Origin: Gaoshiqia hydrogeniformans
GTDB taxonomy: Bacteria > Bacteroidota > Bacteroidia > Bacteroidales > Prolixibacteraceae
Reading direction: 5' to 3'
Assembly (NCBI RefSeq): GCF_049347105.1
Contig: NZ_CP186334.1
Span: 3,906,001-3,970,000, forward strand
DNA length: 64,000 nt
Shown: positions 45,751-53,411 of the stretch, one piece after another
Position numbering within the stretch: the first letter of the stretch is position 1
Layout: each line of letters opens with the position of its first letter
Notes under the pieces: model-generated
Database searches by the model: none
The model's input: only the letters and a program-made list of their open reading frames with translations
Told to the model about the DNA's origin: nothing
Translations under genes and position numbers: made by a program

Positions 45751-46791
45751 TTAGTTGACTCTGACCTTCGAATGTCCGGATAACTTGTGTTGACCTTCAA
45801 CAACAAACCATTCGCCCGGATGAAGTCCGGCCGTGATGCAAAGCTGGTTGTTGATGATGCCCGATATTTGTACATCGCGCCTCGTCGCGGTTTGGGTTTG
45901 CCGGTCAACGACATATACAAAGTTTGTACCCAGCGCATCTTTCAAAACGGCAGGGACAGGCACCAAAACAGACGGACCGGAGGAGGGTTCGGCCTGTAAG
46001 GAAACGTTACAGACCATGCCCGGTTTTATTTCCCCGTTTTGATTTTTAACATTCATTTTCACCTCAAATGTTTTGGAAATGGTATTGGCGACAACTCCAA
46101 TTTTTTCAACTTCAGCCTCATAGGCTTTTTCGCCCAGAGCAGGGAAGGTGATTTTTGCTTTCTGTCCTTTTTCAATTTTGTTGATCTCGTTTTCGGGAGC
46201 AGAGATGCGCGCATAAATTTCGTTTACTGAAATAACATGAAAAACCGTTAGCCCGGGGGTAGCTGTTTCCCCGGTTTCGATGTTGCGGCTTCCTGTTAAT
46301 CCGGTTATGGGCGAAATAAGCCGGCAGTTATCCAGGTTTTTTTTGGCAATCCTTGCTGAGGCCTTTGCTTGTTCGAGTTGCGACTTGACTTCTTCCCATT
46401 TTATTTCGGGCAGACTGCCATGATCGTATACTTTTTTTAGCCGGTTGTAAGCGTCCTGCGCTTGTATCTGTGCTGCCAAAGCTGCCCGATAAGCGCTTTC
46501 GTAAGTTGTTGGGTCGATTTCGGCAAGCAACTGGCCTTTTTGCACCGGGTCGCCTTCGTTCACCAATACGCAGGCAACCGTTCCCGGAAGCTGGAAACTG
46601 AGCGGTACCGTTAGGCGTGGTTCGGTTATTCCGCTGTAATTGAGCGAGAGCTTGCCATTTTGTTTTTCTGTTTGATTCAGCTTTACCAAAATACCATCGG
46701 TTTCCGGCGACTTCTCAGGTTGAGTTACATTTTTTGGACTGCAACTCCCGATGATACCTGCCGCGATAAGTAAAAAAATAAATTGTTTCAT
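45751..46791 (-). CDS. RND efflux membrane-fusion protein (HlyD/AcrA type)
   Basis: 346 aa lipoprotein with a leader ending GIIGSC. The lipoyl/biotinyl-like half motifs (VCVLVNEGDPVQKGQLLAEIDPTTY and LISPITGLTGSRNIETGETATPG) flank a coiled-coil hairpin around ALAAQIQAQDAYNRLKKV. A beta-barrel domain and a C-terminal membrane-proximal domain follow. It is the periplasmic adaptor of the pump encoded downstream and the first gene of the efflux operon. Confidence 0.93.
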   Translation of the reverse strand: MKQFIFLLIAAGIIGSCSPKNVTQPEKSPETDGILVKLNQTEKQNGKLSLNYSGITEPRLTVPLSFQLPGTVACVLVNEGDPVQKGQLLAEIDPTTYESAYRAALAAQIQAQDAYNRLKKVYDHGSLPEIKWEEVKSQLEQAKASARIAKKNLDNCRLISPITGLTGSRNIETGETATPGLTVFHVISVNEIYARISAPENEINKIEKGQKAKITFPALGEKAYEAEVEKIGVVANTISKTFEVKMNVKNQNGEIKPGMVCNVSLQAEPSSGPSVLVPVPAVLKDALGTNFVYVVDRQTQTATRRDVQISGIINNQLCITAGLHPGEWFVVEGQHKLSGHSKVRVN

Positions 46792-46814
46792 GTTTTCTGA
46801 TCTTCGTTTATAAT

Positions 46815-46841
46815 ACTAAATAGGTTTTTTAGTCGAAAATT
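46815..46841. promoter_or_regulatory. Candidate TetR operator before the efflux operon
   Basis: An inverted repeat ACTAAA...TTTAGT (46815-46820 and 46828-46833) is joined to TTAGTCGAAAATT (46829-46841). The 13-mer recurs in inverted orientation immediately before the neighbouring TetR gene (47537-47549). It sits 24-50 bp upstream of the membrane-fusion protein start, a normal place for a repressor site. Confidence 0.5.
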
Positions 46842-46948
46842 TGTGAAAAAAAGATACTCCGTTTTTTGTATCGAAGTATGATGTTGTTTAAGTAAACAGA
46901 TTCACTTGTTCTCCAAAAATAACATAGATAAAAGGTTGTTGGTGTGAT

Positions 46949-47536
46949 TTATCTGAAGAGCTTAGGAACAAGTACATCCGTGATTTTTACAAGTTTCTCT
47001 TCATCAAAATACCCGTCTTTCTCTACGATGTATTCTACGGTCCCGTAAAATGCAGCTAAAAAGATCTCTGAAATCCAGGGAATGTCTTCTCTTGCAATAT
47101 CCCTGTATTCGCCGGCATCATAGCCGTCTTCCAGTATTCTGATAATATATGATTTTTCGTAATCGACCATCCTATTGAAAATTCCGCGGGCCTTGTTTTC
47201 TGCAAGGTGATCTTGACGAATAATGCGATAAAGGTTGACTTTCTTAATGACTTCTTTGTGAAATTCAACAACATAAGTCCTGATCTTGTCTTCCAGACGT
47301 TTATGCTCTTCCACTTTATTCTTAACAAACTTCCGGAGGTTAACCATTTCGAGTAGGATCACCGCTTCGAAAACTTCTTCTTTGCTCTTATAGTAGTAAT
47401 AGATCGTACTTTTTGCTTTTCCGCAGGCTGCCGCAATTTCATCCATAGTCGTTTTTTTCAGTCCGAATTGCTGAAATAACTTTTGCGCCTGGATTAGGAT
47501 TTCATTTTTGATGATTTCGTCTTTCTCTGGATTCAT
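46949..47536 (-). CDS. TetR-family regulator of the efflux operon
   Basis: 195 aa. The helix-turn-helix is AQKLFQQFGLKKTTMDEIAAACGKAKSTIYYYYKSKEE, a typical TetR N-terminus. The C-terminal domain has the YVVEFHKEVIKKVNLYRIIRQDH pattern common in Bacteroidota efflux regulators. It lies upstream of the efflux operon on the same strand, 157 bp away. A shared 13-mer before its own gene and before the operon supports control of both. Confidence 0.9.
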   Translation of the reverse strand: MNPEKDEIIKNEILIQAQKLFQQFGLKKTTMDEIAAACGKAKSTIYYYYKSKEEVFEAVILLEMVNLRKFVKNKVEEHKRLEDKIRTYVVEFHKEVIKKVNLYRIIRQDHLAENKARGIFNRMVDYEKSYIIRILEDGYDAGEYRDIAREDIPWISEIFLAAFYGTVEYIVEKDGYFDEEKLVKITDVLVPKLFR

Positions 47537-47549
47537 AATTTTCGACTAA
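47537..47549. promoter_or_regulatory. Candidate TetR operator before the TetR gene
   Basis: AATTTTCGACTAA directly abuts the start codon of the TetR gene. The complement of the same 13-mer is found at 46829-46841 before the efflux operon. Position just downstream of a likely promoter would allow autorepression. Confidence 0.45.
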
Positions 47550-47565
47550 TATTGTTTTCCGGTAG

Positions 47566-47598
47566 CAAATATAAACGATTTTCAAATTAGCGTACAAA
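47566..47598 (-). promoter_or_regulatory. Candidate Bacteroidetes promoter of the TetR gene
   Basis: On the minus strand TTTG (47595-47598) and TATATTTG (47566-47573) are separated by 21 bp, fitting the -33 TTTG and -7 TAnnTTTG elements used by the Bacteroidetes primary sigma factor. The start codon is 30 bp beyond the -7 element. Confidence 0.55.
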
Positions 47599-47750
47599 TT
47601 TTTTGCTGATTTTTTTTAAGCGATAATTTTTTAATGGCTTATTATCGGACAAACCGACTGATTTTATTATTTTCGGAGCCGCGATGTTAATGCAGCCGCA
47701 TTCACAAAATAGCATCAGAAATTTTATTAAATGTCTTTTTTAGATCAAGA

Positions 47751-48947
47751 ATGATGAAAACAAAACAACTGAAATTCAAAATGCTTTTGGTAAAAACTTA
47801 CCTGCCTTTTGTCTTATTATTATTGAGTTTTTCTTCCTGCTCGAAAAAAAGAGCCAATAGCCGGATTGTTTTAAATGTTCAATACAAAGACGAGATTTTG
47901 GCAGGGCGCGAAGATTTGAAAGTCTATCTGATTACCTCTTCGCTGCCCGGTTTGTCGGTTTCGGTTTCGGTTAACGGCGAAACAGTCTGGTCTGAAGGTA
48001 TGGGGCTTTCCAATAAAGAGTTACGTGTGCCGGCTGGTCCGGAAACCAAGTACCGCATTGGTAGAACGACACATATGTTTACCGCCTTTCTGATGGCCAG
48101 GTTGCAGGAAGAAGGCAAGCTGAAGATGACGGACTCTTTTTGGGATTATATCCCGGAATACCCGAAGAAACAGTGGGACTTTACCTTGAAGCAACTGGGT
48201 ACCTATTCGGCCGGGTTCCCGGAAGATGCGCCGGCCAACCTGATCAAGATTAAGGACACCGGTAGCCTGAAAGAATATATTAAGTTGTTTAGTAACGACT
48301 CGCTGGTTTATCCCCCAGACGAATATTACGCCGTATCCGATTACGGTATTTCGATGCTTGGCATCCTGGCCGAAGATGTGACGGAGACCCGTTTTTCCAA
48401 ACTGATGAAAGACATGGTATTGGATACGCTCGGTCTGACAGAAACTTTTTTTGATAATCCTTCGATGATTATTGAAAACCGTGCGGCGCCTTATTATCAG
48501 AATTATATTGCCCAGTTGATCAATGCTCCCAGTATCGATTTTCAGTTCTGCGCTCCTTCGCTCGGGCTTTTATCTACCGCCGATGATTTAAATAAGGCCG
48601 GACAAGCGATATTGAAAGAAGGCTTTTTTAAGCAGGAGTCGCTCGACCTGTTTTTTACCAGGCTGGTGTTGAAAAACGGTTTTGAAACCAACCGTGGATT
48701 CGGATGGTGGGTGACTGCCGATCGGGAAAACCGAATGATTTATATGCAAATGGGATCGACCATTGGCGGAAGTTCGATGCTGATGGTTTACCCCGAACAA
48801 AAACTGGTGGTGAGTGTTTGCAGCAACACCGCCGACGAAACCGGGAGTTTACCGGCTCCCCAGATTGCGGAGAAATTCCTGGCTAAGATTGATCCCCGGG
48901 CAAAACCGGAGGAGACTCCACCGGCAACCGACACCGACGAAGAATAA
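47751..48947 (+). CDS. Beta-lactamase-class-C-fold lipoprotein lacking catalytic residues
   Basis: 398 aa. The leader ends LSFSSC, a lipobox. The fold is that of serine hydrolases related to class C beta-lactamases: YRIGRTTHMFTAFLMARLQEEGKL aligns with the region that normally holds SxxK, LKQLGTYSAGFP with the HLLTHTSG region, and GSTIGGSSMLMVYPEQKLVV with the C-terminal strand. The key residues are missing: SxxK reads RTTH (105-108), the Tyr-x-Asn motif reads VSD (195-197), and the H-x-G before the last strand reads MQMG. It therefore looks like a non-catalytic homologue, perhaps binding cell-wall peptides. The frame is complete and has no decay, so loss of activity is probably not recent. 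Confidence 0.8.
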   Translation: MMKTKQLKFKMLLVKTYLPFVLLLLSFSSCSKKRANSRIVLNVQYKDEILAGREDLKVYLITSSLPGLSVSVSVNGETVWSEGMGLSNKELRVPAGPETKYRIGRTTHMFTAFLMARLQEEGKLKMTDSFWDYIPEYPKKQWDFTLKQLGTYSAGFPEDAPANLIKIKDTGSLKEYIKLFSNDSLVYPPDEYYAVSDYGISMLGILAEDVTETRFSKLMKDMVLDTLGLTETFFDNPSMIIENRAAPYYQNYIAQLINAPSIDFQFCAPSLGLLSTADDLNKAGQAILKEGFFKQESLDLFFTRLVLKNGFETNRGFGWWVTADRENRMIYMQMGSTIGGSSMLMVYPEQKLVVSVCSNTADETGSLPAPQIAEKFLAKIDPRAKPEETPPATDTDEE

Positions 48948-48963
48948 TCTTCAAAATAATTCA

Positions 48964-48994
48964 GGGCCTGGCTTTCTTTGCCGGGCCTTTTTTT
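48964..48994 (+). terminator. Intrinsic terminator of the serine-hydrolase-like gene
   Basis: GGGCCTGGC and GCCGGGCC form a GC-rich hairpin around TTTCTTT, followed by seven T residues. It is 17 bp after the stop codon. Confidence 0.85.
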
Positions 48995-49019
48995 GAATGA
49001 TGGCAGAGACGCCCGTAAT

Positions 49020-49050
49020 AAAAAAGCACCCTGAGAATTCAGCGTGCTTT
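49020..49050 (-). terminator. Intrinsic terminator of glyA
   Basis: On the minus strand AAAGCACGCTGA pairs with TCAGGGTGCTTT around a short loop (one mismatch) and is followed by a T-run. It lies 23 bp beyond the glyA stop codon. Confidence 0.82.
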
Positions 49051-49073
49051 CGTATTGTTTTGTCGTTAATAAC

Positions 49074-50354
49074 TTACCAGGCAAACAAGGGCAAACCTTT
49101 CATCAGCAGGTTCACTTTTGTTTTAACCGCTTTGATCAGCTCTTCGTTTTCGTAATCGCCCAATACCTCGTCGATTAAATCAACGATAACCGGCATTTTG
49201 TCTTCTTTTAAACCACGGGTGGTGATGGCCGGAGTGCCAACGCGCAGACCTGAGGTGGTAAATGGCGATCGGCTGTCAAACGGGACCATGTTCTTGTTGA
49301 TGGTAATATCGGCTTTTACCAGCGCATTTTCGGCAGACTTACCGGTTAATTCAGGGAACTTGGTGCGCAAATCAATCAACATGCTGTGATTATCGGTTCC
49401 ACCGGAAATCACTTTGTAGCCTTTATCAACAAAAGCCTGTGCCATAACAGCCGCGTTCTTTTTCACCTGGGCCTGATAAACTTTATACGAAGGGTCGAGC
49501 GCTTCGCCAAAAGCAATGGCTTTCGATGCAATGACATGTTCCAGCGGTCCGCCCTGCTGTCCGGGGAATACGGCAAAATCGATAACGGCCGACATCATTT
49601 TGGTTTCACCTTTGGGGGTCTTATAACCAAACGGATTTTCAAAGTCTTTTCCCATCAGGATGATGCCCCCGCGTGGGCCGCGCAGTGTTTTATGTGTTGT
49701 TGAGGTGACAATGTGGGCATGTTTTACCGGATTTTCAAGCAGTCCTGCAGCAATTAACCCGGCCGGGTGAGCCATGTCGATCATCAGCATTGCGCCCACC
49801 TCGTCGGCAATTTTACGCATCCGGGCATAGTCCCATTCGCGCGAATAGGCCGAAGCGCCGCCGATAATCAGTTTGGGCTTGTGTTCTTTGGCCAAAACTT
49901 CCATTTCGTCATAATCCACCAGGCCGGTGTCTTCTTTTACATGGTAGGCAACCGGTTGGTACAAAATACCCGATGAATTTACCGGTGAACCGTGAGACAA
50001 GTGGCCGCCGTGCGAAAGATCAAGCCCGAGGAATTTGTCTCCGGGATTCAGGATAACGCTTAATACCGCCGCATTGGCCTGTGCACCCGAGTGTGGTTGA
50101 ACATTGGCATATTCAGCATCAAATAGTTCCTTCAACCGGTCGATGGCCAGTTGTTCGGTCATGTCGACGCACTGACAACCGCCGTAGTAGCGTTTTCCCG
50201 GATAACCTTCGGCATATTTGTTGGTCATCACTGACCCCATCGCTTCCATGACCTGTTCGCTGACAAAATTTTCTGACGCGATCAATTCAATTCCGCTTAG
50301 CTGACGTTGACGTTCTTTTTCAATAATGTCGAATACAAGTTGATCTCTTTTCAT
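49074..50354 (-). CDS. glyA: Serine hydroxymethyltransferase
   Basis: 426 aa. IELIASENFVSEQVMEAMGSVMTNKYAEGYPGKRYYGG and the pyridoxal-phosphate site VTSTTHKTLRGPRGG (Schiff-base Lys) are diagnostic, as is HSMLIDLR. It converts serine and tetrahydrofolate to glycine and 5,10-methylene-tetrahydrofolate in the cytoplasm, feeding one-carbon metabolism. Length is normal for the family and the gene is monocistronic, with its own promoter element and terminator. Confidence 0.98.
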   Translation of the reverse strand: MKRDQLVFDIIEKERQRQLSGIELIASENFVSEQVMEAMGSVMTNKYAEGYPGKRYYGGCQCVDMTEQLAIDRLKELFDAEYANVQPHSGAQANAAVLSVILNPGDKFLGLDLSHGGHLSHGSPVNSSGILYQPVAYHVKEDTGLVDYDEMEVLAKEHKPKLIIGGASAYSREWDYARMRKIADEVGAMLMIDMAHPAGLIAAGLLENPVKHAHIVTSTTHKTLRGPRGGIILMGKDFENPFGYKTPKGETKMMSAVIDFAVFPGQQGGPLEHVIASKAIAFGEALDPSYKVYQAQVKKNAAVMAQAFVDKGYKVISGGTDNHSMLIDLRTKFPELTGKSAENALVKADITINKNMVPFDSRSPFTTSGLRVGTPAITTRGLKEDKMPVIVDLIDEVLGDYENEELIKAVKTKVNLLMKGLPLFAW

Positions 50355-50377
50355 TTTATAGATATCAAATTAAAGCG

Positions 50378-50385
50378 CAAAGGTA
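50378..50385 (-). promoter_or_regulatory. Candidate -7 element of the glyA promoter
   Basis: Minus-strand TACCTTTG fits the Bacteroidetes TAnnTTTG consensus, in the context TTTTACCTTTGCGC often seen in this phylum. It is 23 bp before the start codon. A clear -33 TTTG at the normal distance was not found. Confidence 0.5.
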
Positions 50386-50640
50386 AAATTTTTTGTCAGG
50401 GATCGGAAGGAATAGAAATCAACAATAAGTGAATTTTTTTAACCGAAAAACGTCACGGAGATGAAATAAGCCTCCCTGAAATTTATTGCTTTCCATCATC
50501 AATTTTTGTAAATTAGATCATCCTCTACCATACCAGTTAACAGGTGTGCCGAAACCAGGGCCCGTCACGGGCAGGCAGCAGTTAATTGAAATACGCGATG
50601 TTTGAAACATCTGATATTGGATACCGAAAAATAATCTGTC

Positions 50641-51114
50641 ATGCCGATTAAAAAACTGAAAGATTTTCTCGACAAAAACAACATTGAGTATATTACCATT
50701 CGCCACTCACTGGCATACAATGCCCAACGGATTGCTGCAACAACCCACATTCCGGGCAAAGAACTGGCCAAAACAGTCATGGTAAAGCTCGATGGAAGAA
50801 TGGCGATGGCTGTGTTACCGGCCTCGTATCTCATTAATCTCAGGCTACTCAAAGAAACCACGGGTGCAAAGAAAGTTGAAATTGCCAACGAAATGGAGTT
50901 TAAACACCTGTTTCCGGAGTGCGAGGTGGGGGCTATGCCTCCGTTTGGAAACCTGTACGATATGGAAGTCTATGTGGCTGAGAGCCTGGCCGAAGATGAA
51001 GAAATAGCATTCAACGCCGGGACGCATGTGGAGTTGATCCGGATGGCTTATGCTGATTTTGAACGCCTGGTAAAACCGCTTGTCCTGCGTTTTTCAACGG
51101 CCCGGACCGCATAA
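50641..51114 (+). CDS. YbaK/ProX-type aminoacyl-tRNA deacylase
   Basis: 157 aa. The YbaK/EbsC fold is shown by KKLKDFLDKNNIEYITIRHS, then IPGKELAKTVMVKLDG with the conserved Lys, and FPECEVGAMPPFGNLYDMEVYV. Family members hydrolyse mischarged tRNA, e.g. Cys- or Ala-tRNA(Pro), in trans. The cognate substrate cannot be assigned from sequence alone. It is a single gene with a strong terminator after it. Confidence 0.85.
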   Translation: MPIKKLKDFLDKNNIEYITIRHSLAYNAQRIAATTHIPGKELAKTVMVKLDGRMAMAVLPASYLINLRLLKETTGAKKVEIANEMEFKHLFPECEVGAMPPFGNLYDMEVYVAESLAEDEEIAFNAGTHVELIRMAYADFERLVKPLVLRFSTARTA

Positions 51115-51148
51115 CGGATGGCGCTTTTTTTGTCCGACAATTTTTTAT

Positions 51149-51181
51149 AAAGAAACCTCCGATATTTTGGAGGTTTCTTTT
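51149..51181 (+). terminator. Intrinsic terminator of the YbaK-type gene
   Basis: AAAGAAACCTCC and GGAGGTTTCTTT form a perfect 12-bp stem with an 8-base loop; the 3' arm runs into T residues. Confidence 0.85.
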
Positions 51182-51229
51182 ATTTAGTTGAAATTTGAAA
51201 GCTGTGATCATCCGTAAAACATAAAGAAA

Positions 51230-51622
51230 ATGAAACAGCAGGACCGTCCGTTGTTGCTCGTGGCTGCATTGACCCTTAGCGCCGTTGGAAACAGTATCGC
51301 GATTTTAACCTTTTGGGGTATTTCGCTTTTTTACTCCCGGGCCATTGTGCTAATTGAACAACTAACCAATGTGCAAAGTACACAATCATTAAGCCCCTTG
51401 TATTTCGCTGCTTTTGGTGCGTTGTACCTGTTGTCGCTTACCGGCATTGTATACATGTGGAAATGGAGGAGGACCGGTTTTTATTTATACCTCACAGCAC
51501 AGATTGCGATTATCCTGATGCCATTATTCCGGATGTCAGCCAGCGTATTCTCATCAGCCAATCTGATTTTTACCCTACTGTTTGTTGCTATTTATGCCGT
51601 TTATCTGAAAAGTTTCCGCTGA
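51230..51622 (+). CDS. Small membrane protein, four predicted helices
   Basis: 130 aa. Hydrophobic segments are near residues 8-34, 55-77, 86-104 and 108-127, joined by short loops with Arg/Lys inside. I do not recognise a family. It starts 115 bp after the YbaK-type gene and is convergent with the CLC gene, 10 bp away. An inner-membrane location is the only supported inference. Confidence 0.6.
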   Translation: MKQQDRPLLLVAALTLSAVGNSIAILTFWGISLFYSRAIVLIEQLTNVQSTQSLSPLYFAAFGALYLLSLTGIVYMWKWRRTGFYLYLTAQIAIILMPLFRMSASVFSSANLIFTLLFVAIYAVYLKSFR

Positions 51623-51632
51623 AATTTCCGGC

Positions 51633-53405
51633 TTAGTCATGCGATAAGGAACGCATGGTATAGCGGTAGTTCGAGAAAACACGTGCCCTCGATATAAAGC
51701 CGACATATTTGCCGTCGTCAATCACCGCTAAGTTGAAACGGCCGCTGCGTTCAAACTTTTCGGCCACTTTGTGCATGGAATCTTTAGGCGAGATATAATG
51801 TTCGGGCATGTACATCAAGTCCTTTACGTATACCTTGTCGTACAACTCGTGCTTAAAAATGATCTCGCGGATGTCATCCATTTTCACCATACCATGTAAG
51901 GTCCCGTCGGGCCCGACAACGGGAAACAGATTTCGCTTTGAGCGGGCAATCACCCGGGTCAGGTCGCCCAGGGTCGCGTTGGGAGGCAAGGTTTCAAAGT
52001 CAGTTTCGATGAGTTTGGCCACCTCCATGAAATGCAGGGCTGCTTTATCTTTGTGGTGTGTGACCAGTTCACCCTTTTGCGCCAGCCGTTTGGTATAGAT
52101 CGAGTACGGTTCAAAACGCATAATGGTGAGGTACGATGCGGTGGCCGAAATAATCAGCGGGAAAAACAACTGGTAGCCCCCGGTAATTTCGGCAGTCAGG
52201 AAGATGCCGAGTAAAGGCGCGTGCATGACGCCGGCCATCATGGCTCCCATTCCGGCCAGCGCGAAATTATCAGTCGGAAGGTTTGTTCCCAAGGTCAGGT
52301 TCGCGAAGCTGGCCACAAAATAACCGCCAATGGCCCCTACAAACAAGGTGGGGGCAAAAATGCCGCCAACTCCGCCACCCGCGGTGGTTGCGGTCATCGC
52401 CAATACTTTAAAGAATATCAACAAAAACAGGAAGATAATGATAAACCAGGGGTCATCTTTCAGGTTGAAAAAGAGTGAATTATCCAGTAAGTCAGGGCCA
52501 AGTCCGTTAAATATTTTATTGACAGAGGTATATCCTTCGCCCCAGAGCGGAGGGAAAATAAAGATTAACAAGCCCAGGATCAGTCCGCAAAGGGCAATTC
52601 GAAAAAATTGGTTTTTAATCTTTTTGTACTTAGTCTCCAGATACATGGTCATCCGGGTAAAATACAACGAAACAAAACCGGAAAAGATACCCAGCAACAG
52701 ATAAAACGGGATATTGGATGCATCGAAGGTGTTGACCAGGTGAAATTTAAACAAGAGGGCGTCGCCCATAAAATAATAGGCAAGCACGGCAGCGGTAATG
52801 CCTGAAATCAGCAAGGGAATCAGGGAGGCCATGGTTAAATCGAGCATCAACACTTCGAGTGTGAAAATAATTCCGGCCAAAGGCGCTTTAAAAATACCCG
52901 CGATGGCTCCCGTGGCTCCGCAGCCCAGCAGCAACATGGTTTCGGGGTAGCTCAACTTAAAGAAACGCCCGATGTAGGAGCCAATTCCGGCGCCCGTCAG
53001 CACCACAGGCGCTTCAGCTCCGACTGATCCGCCAAACCCGATGGTAAAACTACTGGTAATAATACTCGAAAAGGTATGATGACCTTTCAGTTTCCCCTTG
53101 TTTAGACTGATGGCTGCCAATACTTTTGTGACGCCATGCCCTAAGTCATCTTTAATAAAGTACTTGATGATCAGGACGGTAATTAAAATTCCGGTTACGG
53201 GAAAAGCGAAGAATAAAATACTTTCGGCGGTTATATTCAGGTTGCCAACCAGGCTTTCGCTGACAAAATGGATCAGATTTTTCAGAATTAAAGCGGCTGT
53301 TCCGCTAATCAACCCGATAACCAAACTCAGCCAGTAAATTTTATGTTCGCCGGCTGTTTTCTTCAGAAATACTCTCAATCTTTTTTTAAACCTTGCCATG
53401 ATCAA
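51633..53405 (-). CDS. CLC chloride channel/antiporter with CBS domains, second of tandem pair
   Basis: 590 aa: CLC core to about residue 430, then two CBS domains (TLGDLTRVIARSKRNLFPVV and SPKDSMHKVAEKFERSGRFNLAVI). The gating Glu is E131 in GSVGAEAP (usually G[KR]EGP), GGIFAPTLF is the third selectivity segment, and the C-terminal Tyr is in PYSIYTKRL. The Ser of the usual GSGIP motif is His here (GHGVT, 89-93). The internal proton-pathway Glu (E203 of E. coli ClcA) aligns with V185 in TLEVL. The gene follows its paralogue by 6 bp. It moves Cl- or another anion across the inner membrane; channel or exchanger mode is uncertain. Confidence 0.9.
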   Translation of the reverse strand: MIMARFKKRLRVFLKKTAGEHKIYWLSLVIGLISGTAALILKNLIHFVSESLVGNLNITAESILFFAFPVTGILITVLIIKYFIKDDLGHGVTKVLAAISLNKGKLKGHHTFSSIITSSFTIGFGGSVGAEAPVVLTGAGIGSYIGRFFKLSYPETMLLLGCGATGAIAGIFKAPLAGIIFTLEVLMLDLTMASLIPLLISGITAAVLAYYFMGDALLFKFHLVNTFDASNIPFYLLLGIFSGFVSLYFTRMTMYLETKYKKIKNQFFRIALCGLILGLLIFIFPPLWGEGYTSVNKIFNGLGPDLLDNSLFFNLKDDPWFIIIFLFLLIFFKVLAMTATTAGGGVGGIFAPTLFVGAIGGYFVASFANLTLGTNLPTDNFALAGMGAMMAGVMHAPLLGIFLTAEITGGYQLFFPLIISATASYLTIMRFEPYSIYTKRLAQKGELVTHHKDKAALHFMEVAKLIETDFETLPPNATLGDLTRVIARSKRNLFPVVGPDGTLHGMVKMDDIREIIFKHELYDKVYVKDLMYMPEHYISPKDSMHKVAEKFERSGRFNLAVIDDGKYVGFISRARVFSNYRYTMRSLSHD

Positions 53406-53411
53406 TTGATA

